DNA from: Collinsella sp. AM17-1
GTDB taxonomy: Bacteria; Actinomycetota; Coriobacteriia; Coriobacteriales; Coriobacteriaceae
NCBI RefSeq assembly: GCF_003470665.1
Contig: NZ_QRJZ01000006.1
Coordinates: 52,871 to 116,870 of the forward strand
Reading direction: 5' to 3'
DNA: 64,000 nt
Shown here one piece after another: positions 1 through 8,269 of this stretch. A program made the position numbers and the translations under genes. The stretch's first letter is position 1. Every line of letters starts with the position of its first letter. The notes under the pieces are model-generated. The model did not search any database, was not told where the DNA came from, and saw only the letters and a program-made list of their open reading frames with translations.

Positions 1-502
1 CCGAAGTACCGCTAAACCAGTGGAAGATGATAGCGGGGGAGTCGGGGTTTGGGATGAGTAGTCCATGCGATTCGAGGACGTCCAGTGCGGCTCTTGCTGA
101 ACGAACGGCGTGAATTGATATCACGCGCCCGGCAAGAGGATGCTGCACGAGTGTATCGCAGAGCCGGTCAAATGCCTGTATTTGAAGTGGTTCGCTTCCG
201 GCAAAGCGCGCGGAAAAGTCGAGTCCCACCTCGCCGATATAGTGCTCGTGGGCAGCAACTTCGCAAAGCAGATTGACTTCGGCAGGACCGCAGCGGCCGT
301 CGGCGAGCCACCAGGGATGGAGGCCGATACCCTTGATGACGGTAGGAGGGCGACGGGTTCGCCCATGTGCGCTAGCGAAGTCGCGTGGATCGACGCCGCA
401 ATCAAATAGACCCAAGCCCAGCGCCGTTGCCTCATCGGCAACGGCGTCCGGGTGAGCCATTAAATCAAGATGGCAGTGTGCATCAAATAACCGGGGCTCC
501 AT
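1..502 (-). CDS. TatD family metal-dependent hydrolase (partial, 3' end outside window)
   Basis: The frame is open from the ATG at 502 down to the window edge, so the C-terminus is missing. The start reads MEPRLFDAHCHLD, which carries the N-terminal metal-binding HxH motif (HCH) of TatD-type deoxyribonuclease/hydrolases. GIGLHPWW and GEVGLDF further on match the conserved GxHP and GExGLD blocks of the family. TatD proteins are cytoplasmic two-metal hydrolases proposed to act as 3'-5' DNA/RNA exonucleases. The ATG lies 14 bases after the stop of tcdA and has a GGAG within the end of that gene, so the two are probably co-transcribed. The family call is firm; the substrate is unknown. Confidence 0.85.
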   Translation of the reverse strand, partial: MEPRLFDAHCHLDLMAHPDAVADEATALGLGLFDCGVDPRDFASAHGRTRRPPTVIKGIGLHPWWLADGRCGPAEVNLLCEVAAHEHYIGEVGLDFSARFAGSEPLQIQAFDRLCDTLVQHPLAGRVISIHAVRSARAALDVLESHGLLIPNPDSPAIIFHWFSGTS

Positions 503-516
503 CTCGGCGCGCTCCG

Positions 517-1320
517 CTAGTCTAGGCGCTGGCCATCGGAGCGTACGCGCTCAGCGCCGCGGCCGCTGATCTGGCGGATAACCTCGCCGGCAATCATCTG
601 ACCCATGATGGGCGGCATAAAGCTGGCGGTTCCGAGCTCGGTACGCTCGTGGATGTTGGAAGGGTCGCGGGGCTGTGTCTTAACCGATTCCTCGCAGCTA
701 AACAGCACATGAAGACTTTTGATGCCGCGCTTCTTGCACTCTTTGCGCATGATGCGGCTCATGGGATCGCGGACCGTTTCGAAAATGTCGGCAAAGCGCA
801 GGCACTCGGGATGCAGCTTGTTGCCGCCGCCCATGGAGCTCACCAGGCGAATGTCGTGGTCTTGAGCATATTTGGCAATGGTGAGCTTGGCCGAGATGGT
901 GTCGATGGCGTCGACGACGTAGTCGAGCTTGCCGTCCGTCTGCTCCAAAACGCTCGCGAAGAACTCGTCGATGTTGTCGCTCAGCAGGTATTCGGTACGC
1001 TTGATGACGGTGGCGGCGGGATTGATATCGTGGATCATGGCTTCCATAACATCGACCTTGCGTTTGCCGACGGTGCTGTGAAAGGCGATAGCCTGGCGAT
1101 TGATATTGCTGGGCGCGACGATGTCCTTGTCCAGAATGACGAAATGACCGATGCCGCCGCGGGCAAGTGCCTCGCAGCAGTTAGATCCCACACCTCCGCA
1201 GCCGAGCACCAGCACCGTGGCATCAGCGAGCTTATCGAGTGCCTCGCGGCCCATGATGATCTCGAGCTTGGTGTCGCGTGTCTCGTTGGGAGTTGCGGCT
1301 GTGGTTTCGGTCATAGACAT
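517..1320 (-). CDS. tcdA: tRNA threonylcarbamoyladenosine dehydratase (E1-like, ThiF/TcdA family)
   Basis: This 267-residue protein has the ATP-binding Rossmann motif GCGGVGS at residues 40-46, an acidic DKD at 64-66, SNINRQ at 71-76 and DAID at 137-140, the standard order in E1-like adenylating enzymes. The length and the absence of extra domains fit TcdA (YgdL), which activates the carboxyl group of t6A37 in tRNA and cyclises it to ct6A, rather than ThiF or MoeB. A Cys (FSCEE) in the distal half suits a TcdA-type enzyme. It is followed by the tatD-like gene on the same strand. The alternative is a ThiF-family protein of other specificity, which I consider less likely. Confidence 0.85.
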   Translation of the reverse strand: MSMTETTAATPNETRDTKLEIIMGREALDKLADATVLVLGCGGVGSNCCEALARGGIGHFVILDKDIVAPSNINRQAIAFHSTVGKRKVDVMEAMIHDINPAATVIKRTEYLLSDNIDEFFASVLEQTDGKLDYVVDAIDTISAKLTIAKYAQDHDIRLVSSMGGGNKLHPECLRFADIFETVRDPMSRIMRKECKKRGIKSLHVLFSCEESVKTQPRDPSNIHERTELGTASFMPPIMGQMIAGEVIRQISGRGAERVRSDGQRLD

Positions 1321-1491
1321 CCTCCGATGGGGAAGCGAATCGTGTTTTAGCTATCGTCATTATAGGTATTATCGCGATTCCATTTGAGCCCTTGGGGCTT
1401 GTTGAAATGAGGCAGCGATTCGCATAAGATGAAGCAAATGGCACCCGTTGCAGCGGGCTGGCCAACTCCCAAACACATTTGTAGCGTGAGA

Positions 1492-1530
1492 AGTGGCCGT
1501 CTTCGCATTACGCGAAGGCGGCTATTTTTT
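1492..1530 (+). terminator. Rho-independent terminator without an obvious upstream gene
   Basis: A GC-rich stem (GTCTTCGC with GCGAAGGC, extended on both sides) with loop ATTAC is followed by six T. No plus-strand gene precedes it: tcdA to its left points away. It may insulate the sdpR-like promoter or end a short RNA starting near 1390; I see no way to choose. Confidence 0.6.
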
Positions 1531-1548
1531 GAGTACAAGATTAGATAG

Positions 1549-1578
1549 TTAGACAAACATCTAAATATCGAGTATAGT
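1549..1578 (+). promoter_or_regulatory. Autoregulated promoter and operator of the ArsR-type gene
   Basis: TATAGT at 1573-1578 is a good -10 box, with TAGACA at 1550-1555 as -35 at 17-base spacing. A perfect dyad, TTAGA-6-TCTAA, spans 1549-1564 and covers the -35 box and part of the spacer, where an ArsR-family repressor would block RNA polymerase. The dyad is seen directly; its use by the downstream regulator is inferred from how SdpR/ArsR proteins act. Confidence 0.5.
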
Positions 1579-1612
1579 GTACGCGTCATGAGGGGTGCTG
1601 AGAGGAGGTCCT

Positions 1613-1891
1613 ATGCCGGGAGAGGGTTTTAAAGCGCTGGCCGATCCTACACGACGTCACATTTTGGAACTGCTGCGCGAGGGCAATTGTACGGCCGGGG
1701 AGCTTGCCGAGCATTTTGACATTAGCAAGCCGTCACTGAGCCATCATTTGGCGACGCTCAAAAACGCCGGGTTGGTGACCGACGAACGTCATGGCCAAAA
1801 CATCGTTTACAGCCTAAACACCACCGTCATGCAGGACTTGATCGGTTGGTTTATGGGCTTTACAAACACTGAAGGTGATAAGAATGAATAA
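1613..1891 (+). CDS. ArsR-family transcriptional repressor, SdpR-like
   Basis: A 92-residue winged-helix protein with FKALADPTRRHILELL at the N-terminus and the recognition region ISKPSLSHHLATLKNAGLV, the usual ArsR/SdpR layout. It lacks the metal-binding Cys motif of metal-sensing ArsR proteins (ELCVC), so it is more like the autorepressor SdpR. I chose the ATG at 1613 because GAGGAGG lies just upstream; an earlier in-frame ATG at 1595 has no such site. The stop overlaps the start of the SdpI-like gene by 8 bases, so the two are translationally coupled. In Bacillus, SdpR represses its own operon until SdpI, occupied by toxin, sequesters it. Confidence 0.85.
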   Translation: MPGEGFKALADPTRRHILELLREGNCTAGELAEHFDISKPSLSHHLATLKNAGLVTDERHGQNIVYSLNTTVMQDLIGWFMGFTNTEGDKNE

Positions 1892-2588
1892 TGAAAACAA
1901 GGGAATTCACGCCACGGGGGTATCGCCGCGCGTGTGGGTCATGCTTGTTGTGGTCTGCGCTATTAATGTTGCTGCGCACCTCATGGTGATGCCGAGCTTG
2001 CCTGCGCAGATTCCCACGCACTGGGGCGCGAACGGCGCCGTCGACGGTTGGGGCCCTAGCTGGATGGCCTCCGCGCTCGGCGTGTTGCCTCTGGCACTTC
2101 TCGCGATGTTCTACGTCGTGCCACGCATCGACCCTAAGGGCGAGGCGTATCGGACCTCGGGCAAGTTCTATCAGGGCTTCGTAATCGCCTTCACCTTGTT
2201 CATGTGCGCCATAAGCTGGCTGGGAGAGCTTACGGTCTGGGGTGTGGTGCCGGCGGTCGGTTCGGTTAACGTGCTGATTTCCGGTGTTGTCGGTTTGCTG
2301 TTCATCGGCGTAGGCAACTACTTGCCGCGTGTGAAGCAGAATTACACGCTCGGTATCAAGACGCCCTGGGCGCTTGCCGACCCCGAGAACTGGCGCCGTA
2401 CGCAGCGCTTTGGCGGTGCCTGCTTTATGGTGCTGGGTGTTGGCCTGATTGTGATGGGCGTGGCAGGTAGTGTGCTTTCGAGTGAAGTCGTCGCCGCGGT
2501 GATTGCGGTTCTGGCGTTCGGTTCAGCTGTAGCTGCCTACGTCTATTCGTATCTGCTGTGGCGCAAATCGCAGCGAACCGTTCGCTAA
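1884..2588 (+). CDS. SdpI-like membrane protein (DUF1648 + SdpI domains)
   Basis: This 234-residue integral membrane protein begins with a DUF1648 segment (residues about 20-60, with IPTHWGANGAVDGWG) followed by several hydrophobic helices and the SdpI-type segment NYTLGIKTPWALADPENW-RTQRFGG. Start at ATG 1884 is supported by GAAGGTGATAAGA upstream and overlap with the regulator gene. SdpI confers immunity to the killing factor SdpC and acts as a signal receptor that binds SdpR. No SdpC-like toxin gene lies nearby, so here the pair may be an orphan immunity or stress-sensing module against toxins of neighbours. Confidence 0.85.
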   Translation: MNNENKGIHATGVSPRVWVMLVVVCAINVAAHLMVMPSLPAQIPTHWGANGAVDGWGPSWMASALGVLPLALLAMFYVVPRIDPKGEAYRTSGKFYQGFVIAFTLFMCAISWLGELTVWGVVPAVGSVNVLISGVVGLLFIGVGNYLPRVKQNYTLGIKTPWALADPENWRRTQRFGGACFMVLGVGLIVMGVAGSVLSSEVVAAVIAVLAFGSAVAAYVYSYLLWRKSQRTVR

Positions 2589-2661
2589 GGTTGCGGAAAA
2601 CTAGCGTACGCAGTTCATAGTATGCTCCGGGGGACTTTTCCCAGGTAGTATTAGGGGGTGT

Positions 2662-2681
2662 GGGCAACCATGCCCCTTTTT
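2662..2681 (+). terminator. Short terminator before ettA
   Basis: GGGCA-ACCA-TGCCC followed by CTTTTT. The 5-bp stem is short but the T run is clear; it would end the sdpR/sdpI-type transcript. Confidence 0.5.
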
Positions 2682-2772
2682 CGTTAAGTTTTAGAGTTGG
2701 TTTCCTCATTTCGTTTCCACTAAAGCGAATCAAGAATAGGGAAACAGCAGGTAGAAAGGATAGAACAGACAT

Positions 2773-4452
2773 ATGGCGGAGTTTATCTACCAGATGTATC
2801 AGGCTCGCAAGGCCCATGGCGACAAGGTAATCCTTGACGACGTGACCCTGAGCTTCTACCCCGGTGCCAAGATCGGCGTCGTGGGTCCTAACGGCATGGG
2901 TAAGTCGACCCTGCTCAAGATCATGGCCGGCATCGAGGAAGTCTCCAACGGCGATGCCAGGCTCACCCCCGGCTACACCGTGGGTATCCTGCAGCAGGAG
3001 CCGCCGCTCGACGACGACAAGACCGTCATCGAGAACGTGCGCATGGCATTTGGCGACATGATCGCCAAGGTCGATCGCTTCAACAAGATCGGCGAGGAGA
3101 TGTGCGACCCGGATTGCGACATGGATGCCCTCATGGCCGAGATGGGAAAGCTCCAGGACGAGATCGACGCCGCCGACGGCTGGGATATCGATTCCAAGCT
3201 CGGCCAGGCCATGGACGCCCTGCAGCTGCCCGATTCCGACATGCCGGTTAACGTGCTTTCCGGCGGCGAGCGCCGCCGCGTGGCCCTATGCAAGCTGCTG
3301 CTCGAGGCTCCCGACCTGCTGCTGCTCGACGAGCCCACGAACCATCTGGACGCCGAATCGATCCTGTGGCTCGAGCACTTCCTGCACAACTACCAGGGCG
3401 CGGTGCTTGCCGTCACGCATGATCGCTACTTCCTGGACAACGTTGCCGAGTGGATCTGCGAGGTCGACCGCGGCCACCTTTATCCCTACAAGGGCAACTA
3501 CTCCACGTATCTGGAGACCAAGGCCGCGCGTATCGAGGCGCAGGGCAACCGCGACGCCAAGCTCGCCAAGCGTATGGAGGCCGAGCTCGAGTGGGTGCGC
3601 AGCTCGCCCAAGGCTCGCCAGGCAAAGAACAAGGCCCGTCTGGCTCGCTACGAGGAGATGGAGGCCGAGGCCCGCGCAAGCCAGAAGCTCGACTGGACTG
3701 ACATCCGCATCCCTGTGGGTCCGCGTCTGGGCAACAAGGTGCTCGAGGCCCATCACCTGCACAAGGAGTTCGACGGTCGCGTGCTCATCGATGACCTATC
3801 GTTCACCCTGCCGCGCAACGGCATCGTGGGCGTGATCGGTCCCAACGGCGTGGGCAAGACTACGCTCTTCAAGACTATCGTTGGCCTGGAGCCGCTGACT
3901 TCGGGTGAGCTCGAGGTGGGCGAGACCGTCAAGATCTCCTATGTCGATCAGAACCGTTCCGGCATCGACCCCGACAAGAACCTATGGGAGGTCGTCTCGG
4001 ATGGCCTGGACCACATGATGGTCGGCGAGACCGAGGTTCCGAGCCGCGCGTACGTGGCGAGCTTTGGCTTTAAGGGCCAGGACCAGCAGAAGCGCGCTGG
4101 CGTACTCTCCGGTGGCGAGCGCAACCGTCTGAACTTGGCGCTTACGCTCAAGCAGGGCGGCAACCTGCTGCTCCTCGACGAGCCCACGAACGACCTCGAC
4201 GTCGAGACGCTGTCCTCGCTCGAAGCGGCGCTGCTCGAGTTCCCGGGCTGCTCGGTGGTCATTAGCCACGACCGTATGTTCCTGGACCGTGTCGCCACGC
4301 ACATTCTGGCGTGGGAGGGCACCGACGAGAATCCGGGCAACTGGTATTGGTTCGAGGGCAACTTCGAGGCCTATCAAGCCAATCGCATCGAGCGCCTGGG
4401 CGAGGACGCAGCCCAGCCGCATCGTATTCACCGCAAGCTGACGCGTGATTAG
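2773..4452 (+). CDS. ettA: Energy-dependent translational throttle protein EttA (ABC-F ATPase)
   Basis: A 559-residue protein with two ATP-binding cassettes and no membrane segments. Cassette 1 has Walker A GPNGMGKST at 38-46, signature LSGGERRR and LLLDEPTNHLD; cassette 2 has GPNGVGKTT, LSGGERNR and LLLDEPTNDLD. The linker is charged and helical (KLAKRMEAELEWVRS), as in ABC-F proteins that insert into the ribosomal E site. Length and start (MAEFIYQMYQARK) fit EttA, which restrains or releases the first elongation step according to the ATP/ADP ratio. A strong bidirectional terminator follows. Other ABC-F paralogues are possible but the fit to EttA is good. Confidence 0.93.
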   Translation: MAEFIYQMYQARKAHGDKVILDDVTLSFYPGAKIGVVGPNGMGKSTLLKIMAGIEEVSNGDARLTPGYTVGILQQEPPLDDDKTVIENVRMAFGDMIAKVDRFNKIGEEMCDPDCDMDALMAEMGKLQDEIDAADGWDIDSKLGQAMDALQLPDSDMPVNVLSGGERRRVALCKLLLEAPDLLLLDEPTNHLDAESILWLEHFLHNYQGAVLAVTHDRYFLDNVAEWICEVDRGHLYPYKGNYSTYLETKAARIEAQGNRDAKLAKRMEAELEWVRSSPKARQAKNKARLARYEEMEAEARASQKLDWTDIRIPVGPRLGNKVLEAHHLHKEFDGRVLIDDLSFTLPRNGIVGVIGPNGVGKTTLFKTIVGLEPLTSGELEVGETVKISYVDQNRSGIDPDKNLWEVVSDGLDHMMVGETEVPSRAYVASFGFKGQDQQKRAGVLSGGERNRLNLALTLKQGGNLLLLDEPTNDLDVETLSSLEAALLEFPGCSVVISHDRMFLDRVATHILAWEGTDENPGNWYWFEGNFEAYQANRIERLGEDAAQPHRIHRKLTRD

Positions 4453-4478
4453 TTGAGCTCAGGTGACCTATTGAGAAA

Positions 4479-4512
4479 GGGACGATAACCTTGAGGGTTA
4501 TCGTCCCTTTTT
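4479..4512. terminator. Bidirectional terminator between ettA and the convergent gene
   Basis: Perfect 12-bp stem GGGACGATAACC (4479-4490) / GGTTATCGTCCC (4496-4507) with TTTTT after it on the plus strand and a T-rich stretch after it on the minus strand. It serves both ettA and the leftward gene ending at 4514. Confidence 0.9.
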
Positions 4513-4513
4513 G

Positions 4514-5814
4514 TTACTTGGTAGAAGGCTCGACTTTGTCGATGGTCCAGGTGGCTCCGAGGCCTCCGGTGGTGTTGCGGCGGATGCGCACGGTGACCTC
4601 GCGGCGCTCGCCGGCCTGCGTGTAGCGCAGGGGGAAGCTCGCTCGGTTTCGTGCGACGTCGATAGTGCCGTGCTCGCGGGCGATCCAGTAGTACTCGCCG
4701 ACGATGCCGAGGGTGTCGGCGCCGTAGGGGAGATAGGTCGACAGCTGGTGCAGAAGCGGGCCGGGGCAGAAGACCTCGGTTGTGAAATCGACGGGGAAGT
4801 CCTTGGGGATGGCGGGCGCTGCAGGTGCGGGGGTTGGGGCCGCTGCGGGTGCCGAAGCCGGTGCCGGTGCGGGAATTTGGTCGCAAGCAGAGGTGGGCAC
4901 GGACTCGATGACGGGTGCGGATTCCGGCATCGCTTCCGGCTTGATCGTGGAATCTGCGGGTTTCACGATGGCGGGCGCGTCTGCAGCTGCAGTTTCAACC
5001 TCAACCTGCGTCGCGTTCTCGTTCTCGACGCTCGACTTTGCCTCGATGGGCGTGGATGCCATGGTGGTGATGCCGGCGTTTACGTTCTCGGGGTCATAGA
5101 CGACCGTGAGCGAGATGGCAGGCTGCGGTGCCTCGGGCTCCGATGCCGCCTCGGTAGCGTCCTGTTCTGCGGGCTCTTCGGGCTGATCGTCCTCAGCCTC
5201 GTCGCCAAAGACATCGCCGTTTTGGAACGCAGACGTCTCGGGCTGGTCAGCGGCTTCTTCGGTTGTCGACTCGGGAGCCTCGTTGGGCTCCGCAGTGGCT
5301 TCCTGCTCGGATATGACTTTGGGATCGGTTGTGGCGGCGATTTCGGTTTCGGCTTCTGCTGCTACCTCAATAGCGACTTCGATCTTTGTCTCGGCTCGGG
5401 CTCCGGAGCGACTTCGGCCACGGGCTCGGGACGCTTAACGTGCTTGGGACGTACGGCCTTGAGGTCTTTCTCGCCGCGCTTTTTCTTTTTGTAGGACTGC
5501 TTGGCTCCCTTGGCTGCCTTGGGCTTGTCCTCGCCCTTGGCAAGGGCGGCATCCCAGGCCTCGTTGGCGATGACGGTGGCATACAGGCGACCGCCCTTAA
5601 AGACGGTCAGCTTAATGCAGTCGTCGAGCTCCTCGAGCAGCTCGCGCGTGGACTCAAAGCCCAGGTCATAAGCGGCCATGTCACCAGCGGCGAGTGCCTC
5701 CTCGACCTGCGTCATAAACGTTTGCTTGCCGCACCCAATCGCGTCGCGCAGCAGGCGATACAGATAGATGTGGTTGCCCAGCGAAAGCGTGGGCCTAACT
5801 ATTGTCTTGCTCAT
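4514..5814 (-). pseudogene. Hypothetical protein gene broken by a one-base frameshift
   Basis: Two overlapping minus-strand frames belong to one gene. The first runs from ATG 5814 (GAGGAG upstream; MSKTIVRPTLSLGNH) through a basic segment (KKKKRGEK) to EVAPEPEP, and then runs into a TAG at 5362. In the next frame the acidic, Ala/Pro/Glu-rich sequence continues without a stop, through a C-terminal region with VFCPGPLLHQLSTYLPYGADT, to the stop at 4514. Adding one base near 5393-5394, where GAGCCCGAGCC-GAG looks like a repeat that lost one C, restores a 433-residue protein. The N-terminal 100 residues look like a compact folded domain, the middle is low complexity, and the last 100 residues look like a second domain. 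I do not recognise the function; no membrane segment or signal peptide is present. Confidence 0.75.
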
Positions 5815-5887
5815 GGCAAATCTCCTCTTTACACATGTAAAGCATCTTACCATCGCATAGCGTTCGCCATGGCGGCGCCCAAGGCAA

Positions 5888-5919
5888 ACGGGCGCGAACC
5901 GCTTTCGATTCGCGCCCGT
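5888..5919 (-). terminator. Terminator-like hairpin after the Ser/Thr-rich membrane protein gene
   Basis: 11-bp perfect stem ACGGGCGCGAA (5888-5898) / TTCGCGCCCGT (5909-5919). On the minus strand it is followed only by a weak T tract (TTTGCCTT), so termination may be inefficient. Confidence 0.5.
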
Positions 5920-5954
5920 TGTACAGGTCGGTTATCTATGAGAGGCAAATGTGC

Positions 5955-6917
5955 TTAGTTGCCCGATGCCGTGCCTTGGCTCGAGTTGTCAGATGCCGTG
6001 CCGGACGCGGTTCCGCTCGAGCTGTTCGAGCTGTTGGTGTTGCTGCTGTCTGCTGTGCCCGTTCCCGAAGCGGTGTCGCTCGTCTGGCCGCCCGTGCTCG
6101 GCTGCGAACCGTCAGTCGTTTGGCTTGAGTCGGTCGTGCCGGACGGCGCGCCACTGTTGGCCGTAGAGGAATCGGTGCCCTGCGATTGGCTTTGGGTGTT
6201 CGAGGACGAATTGGCAGAGGTAGAACTGTCTTGCGTGCCGTCCGCCTGTGCCTGCTGATCTTGCGACTGGGTGTTGCCATTTGCATCGCTCTCGGTCGTG
6301 CGCGACGAAAGGATTGGCTCGGGGCGCTCGCCCAGACCCTCACCGGCGGTGGTAATAAGGATGGCGCCGGTACAGGCGATGACCGCGACGATGGCGATGG
6401 CGATCGAGAAGACGATGACCTTCTTTTGCGTCTGGCTGCGCTCTGCCGCCGCCTTGGCGCGCAGACTGTTAGGGGCGACGCGCGCCGTGGTCGCGCGTCC
6501 CGCAACCTGGCGCATTTCCTGCGTGGTCGCGGCGCCACCTAGGTGCTCCTCGACATCGGGTTCAACGGGCTCGTAGGCGCCGGCAGGGTAGTCGACAGCG
6601 GCATGCGTGCCCTTGATTGCTTCGGCGCTGGCAGAGATAAAGTGGCGGTAGACCTGCGAGGACACAACGGTGATGACCGAGCTCACGGCGGCGCCAATTA
6701 CTGAACCAGCGATACCAATCTTGGAGGCAAGCGCGACGCTCGTGGCGGCAGCTGCGGCGCCGGCGATGATCTGGGGAATGGAAATGTCGTCAAACAGGCC
6801 CTTTTTGGGTGCGATGGCCATGGTCTGTCCGATGGAATGGTTCTCGTGCACGCCGTTGTTGAGCGATGCCGGCGTCATGACGCGCGTGCGCGGCGCGTCG
6901 GTATATTCAGTCGTCAT
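5955..6917 (-). CDS. Membrane protein with long Ser/Thr/Asn-rich C-terminal tail
   Basis: 320 residues. A cytoplasmic N-terminus is followed by a hydrophobic, Ala-rich region at about 47-88 (probably one or two helices), a polar linker, and a clear transmembrane helix at about 165-190 (VIVFSIAIAIVAVIACTGAILI). The last 120 residues are almost only Ser, Thr, Gly, Asn, Gln and Asp, which fits an extracytoplasmic stalk or wall-spanning tail. There is no LPXTG motif. The gene stands alone between two other leftward units. No domain with known function is recognised. Confidence 0.75.
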   Translation of the reverse strand: MTTEYTDAPRTRVMTPASLNNGVHENHSIGQTMAIAPKKGLFDDISIPQIIAGAAAAATSVALASKIGIAGSVIGAAVSSVITVVSSQVYRHFISASAEAIKGTHAAVDYPAGAYEPVEPDVEEHLGGAATTQEMRQVAGRATTARVAPNSLRAKAAAERSQTQKKVIVFSIAIAIVAVIACTGAILITTAGEGLGERPEPILSSRTTESDANGNTQSQDQQAQADGTQDSSTSANSSSNTQSQSQGTDSSTANSGAPSGTTDSSQTTDGSQPSTGGQTSDTASGTGTADSSNTNSSNSSSGTASGTASDNSSQGTASGN

Positions 6918-7165
6918 ACGGGGTCCTCCCGGTTCGTTTAGTGCTGCGACAGGTTGTTCAGCCCTCAGGGTACCCAGTCGGTGTGAACCGGAGATGGATT
7001 CGCCCGCAACACCATCAACTCACCAAAGCGCGAAACTTCTTCTCAGGCTGACCGAATGAAGACGGGGCGAATCGTTCGGATGTCGAAAGGAAGGTTGACC
7101 GGATTTGAAATCCCGTGGAATAATCGGGCTCGCGGCGCTGTTGCTTGCGCCGGGTAGGGAGCGTC

Positions 7166-8002
7166 ATGAAAATCCTTAAGCGGATCAACAACAATACGGT
7201 TATCTGCGTAAACGCCAAGGGCCGTGAACTCGTGGCAATTGGCCGCGGTATCGGGTTTCCCAATGGCCCCGATGAGGTCACACTCGATAAGATCGAGCGA
7301 ACCTTCTACGGTGTCGACTCGCGCTACCTAGCGCTGCTCGACGAGATCGATCCTCAGGTGATGGAGTTCTCCGCCCAGATTGCCGATATCGCTCGCTCCA
7401 ACATCTCGCGCGAGCTCTCGGCAAACCTTCCCTTTACCATGGCTGACCATATCGCCTTTGCCATCAAACGCTGCCGCGAGCATATGTTTGTGCAGATGCC
7501 GCTCTCCTATGATGTGCAGCAGATGTACCCCATTGAGTACAAGATCGCCAAGTTCGCGATTGAGGGCATCAATCGCGGCTTCAACGTCAAGATGCCGCGG
7601 GGGGAGGCGAGCGGTATCGCGCTCTGTATCGTCAACAGCGTGGTCGCCTCGTCTTCAAAGGCCAAATCCAATACGGTGCGTAAGGACGAGGTGATGCTCG
7701 AGAGCTTCACCAAGATTATCGAATCCGAGCTGGGGGTTTGCGTGGACCGCGACGGCTTTGACTTTTGCCGTTATGCCACGCACGTGCGCTACCTGTTAGA
7801 ACGCGTGCAGACAGGAGAGCCCCTCAACACGGAGAACGGCGCGCTTTACGGACCGCTCTGCGAGCAGCATCCCGACGTGGCCGTGTGCGTCGACCGCATG
7901 GCCGCGCTTATCGAAGAGCGCTTTGACGCCGGGCTCGCCGATGAAGAGAAGGTCTACCTGATGCTCCACGTCAATCGCGTCTGCGCGGGATCTAGGTCCT
8001 AA
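7166..8002 (+). CDS. BglG/LicT-family transcriptional antiterminator
   Basis: 278 residues from ATG 7166 (GGGAGCG upstream; an in-frame ATG at 7145 lacks a site). The N-terminal RNA-binding CAT domain is plain: MKILKRINNNTVICV followed by GRELVAIGRGIGFP, which match LicT/BglG closely. Two PRD domains follow, with conserved histidines in MADHIAFAIKR and MLHVNR. Such proteins bind a ribonucleic antiterminator hairpin and let transcription pass a terminator when the cognate PTS sugar is present; PTS phosphorylation of the PRDs controls them. The next gene is a beta-glucoside-type EIIBC with a large terminator hairpin in its leader, the expected target. Confidence 0.93.
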   Translation: MKILKRINNNTVICVNAKGRELVAIGRGIGFPNGPDEVTLDKIERTFYGVDSRYLALLDEIDPQVMEFSAQIADIARSNISRELSANLPFTMADHIAFAIKRCREHMFVQMPLSYDVQQMYPIEYKIAKFAIEGINRGFNVKMPRGEASGIALCIVNSVVASSSKAKSNTVRKDEVMLESFTKIIESELGVCVDRDGFDFCRYATHVRYLLERVQTGEPLNTENGALYGPLCEQHPDVAVCVDRMAALIEERFDAGLADEEKVYLMLHVNRVCAGSRS

Positions 8003-8099
8003 TCGACCGCTCGCCGCTGAAGTTTGACCGTTGGCCGGTTTCGACTTTCGTAAAAGCAACTGTTGGATGTAGTTTCATAGTCACATAAGGTGTTATTCG

Positions 8100-8167
8100 A
8101 GAAGAGCCTCGAAGCATGACGTAGACAGTTCCCTGTCCGCTTTGTGCTTTGGGGCTCTTCTGTTTTT
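8100..8167 (+). terminator. Leader terminator of the PTS gene, probable antiterminator target
   Basis: Stem AGAAGAGCC (8100-8108) / GGCTCTTCT (8153-8161) followed by GTTTTT. Inside are nested pairs AAGCA/TGCTT and GACAG-TTCC-CTGTC, making one long hairpin. It sits between the antiterminator gene and the EIIBC gene. I could not find a good match to the classical RAT consensus overlapping its 5' arm, so the exact protein-binding site is open. Confidence 0.7.
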
Positions 8168-8269
8168 GTCTTCTTCTTGCTTTTCTCGATTTGCCTCGTG
8201 TCAGGCCTGCCGTAATCGGTTCTTCGCGTGTGCGCAAACGGGAAGACAGAAAAGCAAGGGAGTTCAGCT

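Noticed and set aside
5362..5420. Programmed frameshift in the hypothetical gene
   Set aside because: No slippery heptamer or stimulatory hairpin at the junction; loss of one C in a repeat is simpler.
8041..8110. Classical LicT RAT hairpin
   Set aside because: GGATGTAG... at 8063 does not follow the GGATTGTTACTG...GGCAAAACC consensus well enough to mark it, although an antiterminator site is expected here.
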